64,000 nucleotides of DNA, taken from NCBI GenBank assembly GCA_024802545.1, contig CP103416.1, positions 1,612,001-1,676,000 of the forward strand, given 5' to 3'. This DNA comes from SAR92 clade bacterium H455 (lineage in GTDB: Bacteria; Pseudomonadota; Gammaproteobacteria; Pseudomonadales; Porticoccaceae). Below the pieces are notes generated by a model that did no database searches, had not been told where the DNA came from, and was given only the letters and a program-made list of their open reading frames with translations. Both the position numbers and the translations under genes were made by a program. Positions 19,582 to 27,589 of this stretch are shown piece after piece (the stretch's first letter is position 1; each line of letters begins with the position of its first letter).

Positions 19582-20205
19582 ATGTTCACGTTAAATCTTC
19601 CCACCGCGGATCAGGCATTGCCCGGTCGCGATACTGCTATGCCAGTCAGCAACCGCAACTTTATCAATGGCCAGCCACTGCAGCCGCCATTCGCTGATGG
19701 ACTCTGCTCAGTGGTGGTGGGTATGGGTTGTTTCTGGGGCGCTGAGCGACGTTTTTGGCAGCAAGAGGGCGTGGTCACCACAGCGGTGGGCTATGCTGGT
19801 GGAGCCACTCCCAACCCGACTTATGAAGAGGCATGCTCCGGAATGACGGGGCATGCAGAGGTGGTACTTGTGGTGTTTGATCCTACAAAAATAAGCTTTG
19901 CACAGTTGTTGGCTGTGTTTTGGGAGTCCCATGATCCCACTCAGGGTATGCGTCAGGGCAATGATCAGGGCAGTCAATATCGCTCGGTGATTTACTGTGA
20001 TACCGAGATCCAGCTTGAGCAGACATTGGCCTCGGCCGAGACGGTTCAGGTGAAATTATCTGAGTTGGGTTTCGGTGAGATTACCACTGAGATCCGTATG
20101 GCACCGACGTTCTTTTATGCTGAGGAGTATCATCAGCAGTATTTGGCTAAGAATCCCGGGGGTTACTGTGGGTTGCGTGGTACTGGGATTAGCTGCGCGA
20201 TTTAG
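19582..20205 (+). CDS. msrA: Peptide methionine-(S)-S-oxide reductase
   Basis: Repairs oxidised methionine in proteins. The catalytic cysteine is Cys50 in [11 protein letters not shown], and resolving cysteines are present in the C-terminal [14 protein letters not shown], so this is the three-cysteine E. coli type with an N-terminal extension of similar length (207 residues here). It stands alone after metZ and is followed by a large repeat cluster. Confidence 0.96.
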   Translation: MFTLNLPTADQALPGRDTAMPVSNRNFINGQPLQPPFADGLCSVVVGMGCFWGAERRFWQQEGVVTTAVGYAGGATPNPTYEEACSGMTGHAEVVLVVFDPTKISFAQLLAVFWESHDPTQGMRQGNDQGSQYRSVIYCDTEIQLEQTLASAETVQVKLSELGFGEITTEIRMAPTFFYAEEYHQQYLAKNPGGYCGLRGTGISCAI

Positions 20206-20363
20206 TCCGGTGGTAATGCTGATGGTTGCTACAGAAACGCTGAAAGCTGTCATTAGTTCATTAGTGTCAACTCGGTCAGCCTGCCAGTAGCTTCAAGCCT
20301 GTTATGCCGACAATGCGAAGTGGCGAGGGACCTCGAGTTTTTCGTGTAGGGGGTTGGGTGGTC

Positions 20364-20521
20364 ATAGACCCTGGCCATACCCTTGCGATCGGTCCCATGG
20401 ATACCCTTTTTTTCAGCGTTCGCATAACTCGCTGGCGCTCAGACAGATGCTCTCTTTTTCTGAAAACAATGGCATCCATAAACGGGCCCTGATTGATCGC
20501 AAGGGTATGACCAGGGTCTAT
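20364..20521. repeat. Long palindromic repeat A, copy 2
   Basis: The 27-base outer arms 20364-20390 and 20495-20521 pair at 26 of 27 positions. The inner arms are ATGGAT/ATCCAT and TTTTCAG/CTGAAAA. The loop and right core (GCGTTCG...CTCGCTGGCGCTCAGACAG, then CGGGCCCTGATTGATCGC) align with copies 1 and 3. The outer arms contain ATAGACCCTGGCCATACCC, absent from copies 1 and 3, yet they remain complementary to each other. Confidence 0.9.
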
Positions 20522-20592
20522 CTGCATTATGGTAGTACTGCTAATGATTTTCTTGCGGCATTGGGGCTTTTTTATCTTTATGGGCAAGAACT

Positions 20593-20668
20593 GTCATTCC
20601 GACGGAGAGTGAGTGAGGAGGGGTCTCATTGCTAGTTTCTGAGATCTCTCACATGCGTTCGAGATGAC
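20593..20668. repeat. Short palindromic element B, full copy
   Basis: The left half begins GTCATTCCGACGGAGAG and the right half is GAGATCTCTCACATGCG TTCGAGATGAC. The ends GTCAT / ATGAC and the inner GTCTC / GAGATC are inverted. It is followed by a satellite built from its own right end. Confidence 0.8.
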
Positions 20669-20732
20669 CGCGGCGTAGTTCGAGATGACAGCGGCGTGGT
20701 TAGAGATGACCGCGCTGTGGTTCTAGGTGACA
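20659..20732. repeat. Satellite of about 21-bp units, GCGGCG type
   Basis: Three to four units of TTCGAGATGAC-like cores with CGCGGCGTAG, AGCGGCGTGG and CGCGCTGTGG linkers. The linker differs from those at 7671-7817 (GTGTGG) and about 27437-27500 (TAGTGG) but is shared within this locus. Confidence 0.8.
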
Positions 20733-20758
20733 GTGCCAGTCACCCCAGCTTATTTTAT

Positions 20759-20833
20759 GTCATCCCGACAGAGCAACGCGACGAGGGATCTCACTGATAG
20801 TTTCTGAGATCTCTCACATGCATTCGAAATGAC
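20759..20833. repeat. Short palindromic element B, best-preserved copy
   Basis: The left arm GTCATCCCGACAGAGCAACG...GAGGGATCTCA, a 12-base loop, then the right arm GAGATCTCTCACATGCATTCGA...ATGAC. The arms form a 75-base imperfect hairpin. No satellite follows this copy. Confidence 0.85.
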
Positions 20834-20896
20834 AGGATTTAATTAAGCGGCCATTCTGCAGAGCCCCTGTTATGCCATCCCACCAGCCCAATTTAT

Positions 20897-20931
20897 GTCA
20901 TCCCGACAGAGCAACGCGACGAGGGATCTCA
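20897..20931. repeat. Short element B, left half
   Basis: Identical to the left half at 20759-20793 over 35 bases. It lies just past the 3' end of the minus-strand crotonase gene. Confidence 0.85.
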
Positions 20932-20967
20932 ATGCCTCAGCAACAGCCTAAACTCAAGAATAACCTC

Positions 20968-21726
20968 CTAACGTTTCAAAATCGTGGATATCGCGGCCTT
21001 AGCTTCCGGCGATGCAACACGTTTCGCAAACTCTTCAGATTCAATACTAATCCGCTCCGCCAGTGGTTCTATATCCCGGCGCATCAGCGCCTTACTCTGC
21101 ACCAGTGCATCGCGAGACTTACCCGCTAGCTTGGCTGCCGTGGCCATGGCGCAGGGCATTAAGTTGTCACTGCTACAAATCTGATTAATCAGGTTGTATT
21201 GCAGGGCCGTCGCAGAATCAAATCGATCCCCCAAAAGCAGCATTTCAGCAGCCTTCACATAGCCCGCACGCATCGGCAGCAGCAGCGATGAGCCAAACTC
21301 TGGCACCGCCGCCAAATTGATAAACGGCAGCATAAACACGGTGCTGGGTGTCGAGTAGACAAACTCACAGTGCAGTAACAGGGTTGTGCCTATGCCCACA
21401 GCGTAGCCATCAACTGCTGCGATAACCGGCACTGGGCAGGTGGAGAGGGCGCGCATAAATTCCCATACTGGGGCTGTTGTGCCATTACCGGTGGCTGGGG
21501 GACGAGCGAGAAAATCCTCCAGATCATTGCCCGCTGAGAAGTCTTTACCCCCCGTTAAGACCACCACATTGACGTCTTCCTGAGTGGCGCGATGATCGAA
21601 GATATCCGCCAGCTGGGCGTACATGTCAGAGGTCAGGGCGTTCTTCTTCTCTGGACGATTAAAACTCACAGTGAGGATGCCGTCGGCGTAATGGGATTGA
21701 ATTTGATCGGACATATTGATGCTCAT
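20968..21726 (-). CDS. Enoyl-CoA hydratase/isomerase (crotonase) family protein
   Basis: A 252-residue crotonase-fold enzyme acting on acyl-CoA thioesters. The oxyanion-hole segments are GGKDFSAGNDLEDF (about residues 60-73) and GYAVGIGTTLLLHCE. AAVPEFGSSLLLP (about 139-151) carries the glutamate typical of enoyl-CoA delta-isomerase-like members rather than the two-glutamate hydratases. The exact substrate cannot be told. The start may be MSIN (21726) or MSDQ (21714). It lies 22 bases downstream of the peptide importer genes on the same strand and may be cotranscribed, though no functional link is apparent. Confidence 0.85.
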   Translation of the reverse strand: MSINMSDQIQSHYADGILTVSFNRPEKKNALTSDMYAQLADIFDHRATQEDVNVVVLTGGKDFSAGNDLEDFLARPPATGNGTTAPVWEFMRALSTCPVPVIAAVDGYAVGIGTTLLLHCEFVYSTPSTVFMLPFINLAAVPEFGSSLLLPMRAGYVKAAEMLLLGDRFDSATALQYNLINQICSSDNLMPCAMATAAKLAGKSRDALVQSKALMRRDIEPLAERISIESEEFAKRVASPEAKAAISTILKR

Positions 21727-21747
21727 TTTTATAATTATTGTGCAGTG

Positions 21748-23385
21748 CTAGGGGTTTAAGGAGCGTAGGCGTTCAGACTTAGGGTCTGCCAATGGAATCG
21801 CTGCCAGTAGATCTTTGCTGTACTGCTGCTTTGGGTCTGCCCAGAGTACCTCAGTGTCAGCGGTCTCGATAATCACACCCTTATTCATCACCATCACGCG
21901 GTCAGAGATATAGCGCACCACTGAGAGATCGTGGGAAATAAACATCATGGTTAAATTATGTTTTTCTACTAGATTGAGGATCAAATCTAAAATCTGCGCC
22001 TGAATGGTGACGTCGAGCGCGGACACTGGCTCATCGGCAATAATTAATTCCGGCTTGGTCGCTATAGCACGGCCAATAGCAATACGCTGGCGTTGGCCGC
22101 CGGAGAACTCATGGGGATATTTGCGCAGGCTGTTGCGTGCTAGACCCACATCATCCATCAGTTGTTGGACCTGTTGGTCAATGTTCTTAGGGTTGGCCAG
22201 ACCATGATAGAGCAGCGGCTCCGCTAGAGTCTGGTGGACGCTCATGCGTGGGTTTAGGGATGCGTAGGGATCTTGGAAGATCATCTGCATCTTGCGCCGC
22301 CAGGGCACCAGCTTGGCTGGGCTCAGCTTGTTGAGCTCAACCCCGTGAAAGTGTATAGATCCAGCGGTAATCGGGGCCAACTGTAATATAGATCGCCCCA
22401 GAGTGGACTTCCCAGAGCCAGATTCACCGACTAAGCCGAGAATTTCGCCGCGCTGGATCTCTAATGAAACACCGTCCACCGCCTTGATATGACCTGCAGG
22501 GGTGGTGCTGTAATCGCGGAAGTAGGTTTTCAGATCTCGCACAGTGATTAGCGGGCTATCCGCCTGAGCGCGGTTGGGCATACTCTTAGCCCCCTCGGGA
22601 ATCGCGGCCAATAATTTCTTTGTATAAACATCTTCGCTGCGATAAAAGATACTCTCGGTGTCGTTGGCTTCGCGCACTGTGCCTTCGCACATAACCATTA
22701 CTTTGTCGGCAATGCCGGCCACCACACCCAGGTCGTGGCTGATAAATATTACCGCTACATCACGCTTTTGCTGCAATGTTTTAATCAGCGCCAAGATCTG
22801 CGCTTGAATGGTTACATCCAGGGCCGTGGTGGGCTCATCACAGATCAGCAGTCGCGGCTCATTGATCAGTGCCATGGCAATCATCACCCGCTGGCGCATA
22901 CCGCCGGAAAACTCATGGGGAAAACAGTTAAAGCGCTGTTCGGCCTCAGCAATGCCCACTTCATCGAGTAATTCTATAGCCCGCAGACGCGCGTCGGAAC
23001 GACTCTGGCGGCGACTTTTATCCTCGTTGTAAATCAGTGGTTCAATCAGCTGTTCGCCGATACTGATAAAGGGGTTGAGCGAGGTCATTGGGTCTTGGAA
23101 AATCATCGCTATATCGTTGCTGCGAAAGCGTCGCATTTGCGCGGCATCGCAACTCAGCAGATCAATCCCATCAAATAGGGCGGTGCCTGCTTCAATTTTT
23201 GCCGGGGGCTTTGGCAGCAGGTCAAGCAGGCTGTAACAGGTGACAGATTTACCTGAACCGGACTCGCCGACAATCGCCAGAGTTTCGCCGGCGTCAACGC
23301 TGAAGCTGACATCATCCACCGCTTTGACCACACCATTTCTGCTGTGAAAATAAAGTGTTAGCCCATTTACCTCAAGTAATGCCAT
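21748..23385 (-). CDS. Oligopeptide ABC importer, fused double ATPase (OppD-OppF)
   Basis: A 545-residue protein with two complete ATP-binding cassettes. Each has a P-loop GESGSGKS (near residues 40 and 318) and a signature (FSGGMRQRV about 165, FSGGQRQRI about 435), followed by Walker B (LLICDEP, LIIADEP). Each half has the C-terminal extension typical of Opp/Dpp ATPases. It corresponds to OppD joined to OppF, as in YejF-like proteins. It powers the permeases encoded just upstream and ends the operon oppA-oppB-oppC-oppDF. Confidence 0.93.
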   Translation of the reverse strand: MALLEVNGLTLYFHSRNGVVKAVDDVSFSVDAGETLAIVGESGSGKSVTCYSLLDLLPKPPAKIEAGTALFDGIDLLSCDAAQMRRFRSNDIAMIFQDPMTSLNPFISIGEQLIEPLIYNEDKSRRQSRSDARLRAIELLDEVGIAEAEQRFNCFPHEFSGGMRQRVMIAMALINEPRLLICDEPTTALDVTIQAQILALIKTLQQKRDVAVIFISHDLGVVAGIADKVMVMCEGTVREANDTESIFYRSEDVYTKKLLAAIPEGAKSMPNRAQADSPLITVRDLKTYFRDYSTTPAGHIKAVDGVSLEIQRGEILGLVGESGSGKSTLGRSILQLAPITAGSIHFHGVELNKLSPAKLVPWRRKMQMIFQDPYASLNPRMSVHQTLAEPLLYHGLANPKNIDQQVQQLMDDVGLARNSLRKYPHEFSGGQRQRIAIGRAIATKPELIIADEPVSALDVTIQAQILDLILNLVEKHNLTMMFISHDLSVVRYISDRVMVMNKGVIIETADTEVLWADPKQQYSKDLLAAIPLADPKSERLRSLNP

Positions 23386-23390
23386 ATAAA

Positions 23391-24269
23391 TTAATCCTTT
23401 GAGGTTCTGGGGTCGAGGGCATCGCGCAGGCCATCGCCGAGAAAGTTAAGTGCAAACAGGGTCAGCGACAAGGTTACGCCAGGAAAAATCAGCAGCCAGG
23501 GATACTCCTCCATAGTTTCGACACCGTAATTAATCAGCAGTCCCCAGGAGCTCTGTGGCGGCTGAATACCGAGGCCGAGAAAGCTTAAAAAGGCTTCCAG
23601 TAACATCACGCTGGGAATAGTCAGGGTGGTGTAAACAATCACCGGGCCCAGGGTGTTGGGAATAATATGCCGACGGATAATAGTCCACTGAGACAGGCCC
23701 AGAGAGTGAGCGGCTTCGACAAATTCCTGCTTGCGCAGGGACATCACCTGGCTGCGAACAATCCGCGCCATGGTTAGCCATTCCACTGCGCCAATGGCCA
23801 AGAACAGCAGCAGTATATTGCGCCCAAACACCACCATCAGCAGGACGATAAAGATCATAAAGGGCAGGGCGTACATAATGTCGACAATACGCATCATCAC
23901 TGCGTCCAGTCTACCGCCGACAAAACCGGCGATGGCACCCCAAAGCACGCCTATTATTAGGGCTACCGCCGTAGCGATAAAGCCAACGGTAAGGGAGACT
24001 CGGCCGCCATACATAATGCGTGTGAGCATATCGCGACCAAAAATATCTGTGCCTAACCAGTGTTCAAGAGATGGTGCGGTGGCGCCGAGCATCAAATTTT
24101 GCTCTTCGTAACCATAGGGTGCTATCCATGGAGTGAGGATCGAAATTACACAGAGCAGAGCCAGAATACCCAGGCCAAACAGCGCCAGATAGTTTTTACT
24201 CAGCTTGATCCAGGCATCTTTCCACAATGAGCTGCCTTGCTCTTGTTGCTGTAGGCTAATTTGATCCAT
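23391..24269 (-). CDS. oppC: Oligopeptide ABC importer permease (OppC type)
   Basis: A 292-residue inner-membrane permease: an N-terminal cytoplasmic stretch, a first helix about 28-50, a periplasmic loop (GTDIFGRDMLTRIMYGGRVS), then five further helices with the coupling loop EAAHSLGLSQWTIIRRHIIPN that contacts the ATPase. It pairs with OppB. Its start shares one base with the oppB stop, and it ends 5 bases before the ATPase gene. Confidence 0.92.
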   Translation of the reverse strand: MDQISLQQQEQGSSLWKDAWIKLSKNYLALFGLGILALLCVISILTPWIAPYGYEEQNLMLGATAPSLEHWLGTDIFGRDMLTRIMYGGRVSLTVGFIATAVALIIGVLWGAIAGFVGGRLDAVMMRIVDIMYALPFMIFIVLLMVVFGRNILLLFLAIGAVEWLTMARIVRSQVMSLRKQEFVEAAHSLGLSQWTIIRRHIIPNTLGPVIVYTTLTIPSVMLLEAFLSFLGLGIQPPQSSWGLLINYGVETMEEYPWLLIFPGVTLSLTLFALNFLGDGLRDALDPRTSKD

Positions 24270-25204
24270 TAGTTATTCCCCCGAGCTTGCTGGCGTAGCT
24301 TTGGGTCGAGCCAGATGGCGAGCATATCCGAGAGCAGGTTAAACAGAATAATCAGCGTGGCAAAGAAGATGGTCATGCCCAAAATCATAGTGTAATCGCG
24401 GTTAAAGGCGGCTTGCACATAGAAGCGCCCGAGTCCGGGAATTTGGAAGATGGTTTCCACCACAAAGGAGCCCCCTAAGAGCCCGGCAAAGGCCGGCCCT
24501 AAAAAGGCCACTACTGGTATCAGTCCGCCGCGCATGGCGTGTTTAAAGATAATCACAGGCTCTGAGAGACCCTTGGCTCTGGCGGTGCGAATATAGTCCT
24601 GAGACAGCACTTCAAGCATACCGCCGCGAGAGAGTCGCGCTATGTAGGCAGCGTATCCGGTACCCAAGGTGATCGAGGGCATGATCTTATCCCCGGGCAT
24701 ATCTCCCCAGCCGGATACCGGTAGCCATTCTAAATAGATGCCAAATATCAACACCAACAATGGCCCCAATAGAAAAGAGGGCATGCAGATGCCGAGCATG
24801 GCTGCGGACATGGGTACATAGTCTTGCATTGTGTTGGGCCGCATGGCGGCAGCGACACCGGCACTGACACCAATAATTAGCGCAACCATCATGGCATAGA
24901 GAGCGAGTTCCGCGGTGGCGGGAATACCTGCAGCGATGAGTTCATTGACTGTGCGTCCGGAGTATTTAAAGGAGGGGCCAAAATCTCCCTGCATTACGTC
25001 CCCTAGATAGCTGATGTATTGCTTCCACAAGGGTTGATCGAGATTGTATTGGGCTTCCAGAGCCTTGATCACTTCTGGGGGCACCGCTTTATCTGCAGAA
25101 AAAGGCCCGCCAGGTGCGGAGTGCACCAGCATGAAGGTGGCGCTTATCACTATTAATAGAACGGGAATGGCCTGCAGCAGGCGGTTGAGGGCAAATCGCC
25201 ACAT
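24269..25204 (-). CDS. oppB: Oligopeptide ABC importer permease (OppB type)
   Basis: A 311-residue permease beginning MWRFALNRLLQAIPVLLIV, the OppB/DppB N-terminal helix, with six predicted transmembrane segments. The coupling loop is RTARAKGLSEPVIIFKHAMR. The start overlaps the oppA stop (TAATG), so translation of the subunits is probably coupled. Confidence 0.93.
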   Translation of the reverse strand: MWRFALNRLLQAIPVLLIVISATFMLVHSAPGGPFSADKAVPPEVIKALEAQYNLDQPLWKQYISYLGDVMQGDFGPSFKYSGRTVNELIAAGIPATAELALYAMMVALIIGVSAGVAAAMRPNTMQDYVPMSAAMLGICMPSFLLGPLLVLIFGIYLEWLPVSGWGDMPGDKIMPSITLGTGYAAYIARLSRGGMLEVLSQDYIRTARAKGLSEPVIIFKHAMRGGLIPVVAFLGPAFAGLLGGSFVVETIFQIPGLGRFYVQAAFNRDYTMILGMTIFFATLIILFNLLSDMLAIWLDPKLRQQARGNN

Positions 25205-26907
25205 TAGTTTTTCGCTCCTGAATCCGCTGGGTCAGCTTTCAAATACATCTCTTTAAATGACGGTTGGTTGAGTATGTTGTCATTAAAATTCTTTACTGAG
25301 GGATTGACCAAATTGTGCGAGGTGTAAATATAGACTGGTATAACTGGCATGTCGTCGAGCAACATGGTTTCGGCGCGGTTGAAGATTTCCAGGCGCTCGG
25401 TGTGCGTTTTGGCTTCGGGGGCGGCTTTGAGAATGAGCTGATCATATTCTGGGTTGCACCAGCCGGTTCGATTATTGCCGCCATTGCAGAGAAACATATC
25501 GAGGAAATTATTCGGGTCCACATAATCGCCGATCCAGCCAGCGCGACCAATCTCATAGTCGAGGCTAGTAATGCTATTTAGATAGACTTTCCATTCTTGG
25601 TTGAGCAGTGTGACGTCTATATTGAGGTGCTTCTTCCACATCTGCTGAATGGCCACGGCGATCTTGCGGTGACCTTCGCTAGTGTTGTAGAGAATTTCGG
25701 TGGCGGGAAAACCTTCGCCATTGGGATAGCCAGCCTCAGCCAGCAGCCGTCGCGCGGCCTCGGGGTTAAAGGCTAAATCACTCTTCGGGTAGTAGCCCAT
25801 GGTGCCCGGTGGGGTGATGGTATAGGCGGGGATCTGTCCACCTTTGAGTATGCGTTGGCTAATCTTGTCGCGATCGATGGTCATACCCAGGGCCCGTCGC
25901 ACGCGCTTATCTTGCAGTTGGGGGACACGAGTATTGATGCGATAAAAGTAGACGCCTAAATAGGGGGCTATATGCAGTGCGGGATCTTTGCGCTCCATGT
26001 AGGCGGCGATTTTGTCCGCGGGGACTGTGCCGCTGTAGTGGAGCTGGCCGGCACGGAACATGCGTTCGACAGTGACGGCGTTTTCGATAGGGTAGAAGAT
26101 AATTTTATTCAGCTTGATGCTGTCGGCATCCCAGTAGTGTGGGTTGCGTTCCACCACTACTCGGCGGTTGATTTTCCACTCGGATAGTTGAAAGGCGCCA
26201 TTGCCGACTAGGTTCCCTTCGTAGGTCCAGCGGGTACCGCGCTGATCGGCGTCGCCAAACTTTTCGATGGTGGCGCGATGCACTGGATAGAGGCTGTAGT
26301 GATCGAGCAGTTGTAAAAAGTAGGGGGTTGGGTTGTTTAAAGTGACACGCAGGGTGTGGTCGTCCAGAGCTTTGATGCCCACCTCTTCGAAGTCAGTGAT
26401 TTCTCCTTCGTAATATTCTTTGGCATTGGCGATGGGAAAGTACATATAGGCGTAGAGATTGCCCAGTGCCGGTTGCAGGGCACGCCACCAGGACCAGACA
26501 TAGTCATGGGCATTGTGTGGGTCGCCGTTGGACCAGCGGGCGTTTTCTCGCAGGTGAAAAGTGTAGACGCGGCCGTCTTGGCTTATATCCCATGAGGTGG
26601 CGACGCCGGGTCGCGGCTCTAGGGTTTTGCTGTCCTTGAGAACTAGGCCTTCCATTAGGGCGACAATGATTTTGTGTTCGGGGACGCCTGTGGCTATATG
26701 GGGGTCGAGGCTTTGCGGTTCGGTGCCGTTGCCCCAATGTAGGGTGCCGCTGCGGTTACCTGTGCTGACATTGTTTTCGCCGCCACCACAGCTGGAGAGA
26801 AGTGTTAGCAGTAATAGAGTGGCAAGTACTTTGACGGGGTTGGCTCTTAGAAATGAGTAATCTGCGGAATTGGCTTTGGTGGTTTTGGGTGCCGAGGAGT
26901 AACTCAT
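25204..26907 (-). CDS. oppA: Oligopeptide-binding lipoprotein (OppA type)
   Basis: A 567-residue solute-binding protein of family 5. A lipobox LLSSC (Cys at residue 40) follows a hydrophobic signal segment about 27-39, so the mature protein should be a lipoprotein in the periplasm. The body has the OppA-like hallmarks GTEPQSLDPHIATGVPEHK and YTFHLRENARWSNGDP. Peptide length preference cannot be inferred. First gene of a four-gene importer operon on the minus strand. The 220 bases upstream separate it from ffs, which is divergent. Confidence 0.92.
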   Translation of the reverse strand: MSYSSAPKTTKANSADYSFLRANPVKVLATLLLLTLLSSCGGGENNVSTGNRSGTLHWGNGTEPQSLDPHIATGVPEHKIIVALMEGLVLKDSKTLEPRPGVATSWDISQDGRVYTFHLRENARWSNGDPHNAHDYVWSWWRALQPALGNLYAYMYFPIANAKEYYEGEITDFEEVGIKALDDHTLRVTLNNPTPYFLQLLDHYSLYPVHRATIEKFGDADQRGTRWTYEGNLVGNGAFQLSEWKINRRVVVERNPHYWDADSIKLNKIIFYPIENAVTVERMFRAGQLHYSGTVPADKIAAYMERKDPALHIAPYLGVYFYRINTRVPQLQDKRVRRALGMTIDRDKISQRILKGGQIPAYTITPPGTMGYYPKSDLAFNPEAARRLLAEAGYPNGEGFPATEILYNTSEGHRKIAVAIQQMWKKHLNIDVTLLNQEWKVYLNSITSLDYEIGRAGWIGDYVDPNNFLDMFLCNGGNNRTGWCNPEYDQLILKAAPEAKTHTERLEIFNRAETMLLDDMPVIPVYIYTSHNLVNPSVKNFNDNILNQPSFKEMYLKADPADSGAKN

Positions 26908-27085
26908 TTTGGAAATCCGTTTTTATGGTTTTTGTCACTGACAGTCTACTGGTACTAAGGGACTTCTGTAGTGTACCGAACCGATGAAATTTAACCACAA
27001 TAAAAGTGATCAATTGCTGGGGTTGCCTGATGTGGGCCCGGTTGTGTTTTCTGCGGCTAATCGAGGTTTTTTCACGGCGGGGCTG

Positions 27086-27114
27086 TTGCACTTGAAGGCC
27101 AAACCCGTGATAAT
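27086..27114 (+). promoter_or_regulatory. Sigma70-type promoter of ffs
   Basis: TTGCAC (27086-27091), exactly 17 bases, then GATAAT (27109-27114). The predicted start, about 27121, is a few bases before the RNA's 5' stem at 27128. Confidence 0.7.
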
Positions 27115-27127
27115 CCTGCGCTTCAAT

Positions 27128-27239
27128 GGTGGCCCTCACTGGTCCCCTCGCAACAGCCAGCCGCGAACCCCGCCAGGCCCGGAAGGGAGCAACGGTAGTG
27201 GTTACGCTGTGTGCCGAGGTGTGGCTGGTGAGTGTCACC
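27128..27239 (+). ncRNA. ffs: 4.5S RNA of the signal recognition particle
   Basis: About 112 nucleotides matching the bacterial SRP RNA. The conserved domain IV core reads CCAGGCCCGGAAGGGAGCAA, with the GGAAG-type tetraloop and the asymmetric internal loop that bind Ffh. GTGTGCCGAGGTGTGGCTGG on the 3' strand matches the E. coli counterpart closely. The 5' GGTGGCCCTCAC pairs with the 3' GTGAGTGTCACC to close the hairpin. A T-rich segment follows. Open frames of 130 residues (plus) and 197 residues (minus) that cross this gene are not proteins. Confidence 0.95.
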
Positions 27240-27316
27240 GCCATATTTCTTCTTTGTTTGATTCTTTTCTGATGTATTTGTGCCTGGTGATAGTTTTTGC
27301 CGTCCGCTCGAATCTT

Positions 27317-27500
27317 GTCATCCTGGTAGAGCTCTCTAAAATATGCCATCCTGAGCGAAGCCGAAGGATCTCCTGAAAAGCAAACCCATTGTTAGAGTCA
27401 CTGCCCAGAATCATGATATCCCTCCACTGCGCTCGGGATGAACAGTAGTGGGCATAGGATGACGGTAGTGGGCTTCGAGGTGACAGTTTTGGACTTCGAG
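27317..27500. repeat. Divergent element B with TAGTGG-type satellite
   Basis: Two left-half relatives (from 27317, and ATGCCATCCTGAGCGAAGCC at about 27341, ending GGATCTCC), then a right half TGATATCCCTCCACTGCGC. About three units of TCGGGATGAACAGTAGTGGGC / ATAGGATGACGGTAGTGGGC / TTCGAGGTGACAG follow. The architecture is the same as at 7653-7817 and 20593-20732 with a different linker. The remaining bases of the 350-base gap between ffs and fhs show nothing else. Confidence 0.7.
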
Positions 27501-27589
27501 ACGGCTGATTCGGTTCCTCAGGGCAACCTGCGGTTTTGTGAGTAAGCACACTAGGGCCGCCCTTAACTTAAAGCGACCCTAGCACCCAA

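Larger units (their letters stand above)
20206..20967. other. 762-base non-coding repeat cluster between msrA and the crotonase gene
   Basis: No gene is supported. The stretch contains, in order: a degenerate left half of element B (20301-20337), the long palindrome A2 (20364-20521), a full element B (20593-20668), a satellite (20659-20732), another full B (20759-20833) and a B left half (20897-20931). The last ends 37 bases from the 3' end of the minus-strand crotonase gene. Short open frames in both directions are repeat translations. Confidence 0.85.

Noticed and set aside
20304-20635. Open frames of 62-103 residues on both strands
   Set aside because: They lie in the palindrome A2 and are explained by its inverted symmetry.
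26984-27376. Open frames of 130 residues (plus) and 197 residues (minus) between oppA and fhs
   Set aside because: They cross the 4.5S RNA gene and repeat DNA, have low-complexity R/H-rich composition and no ribosome site.
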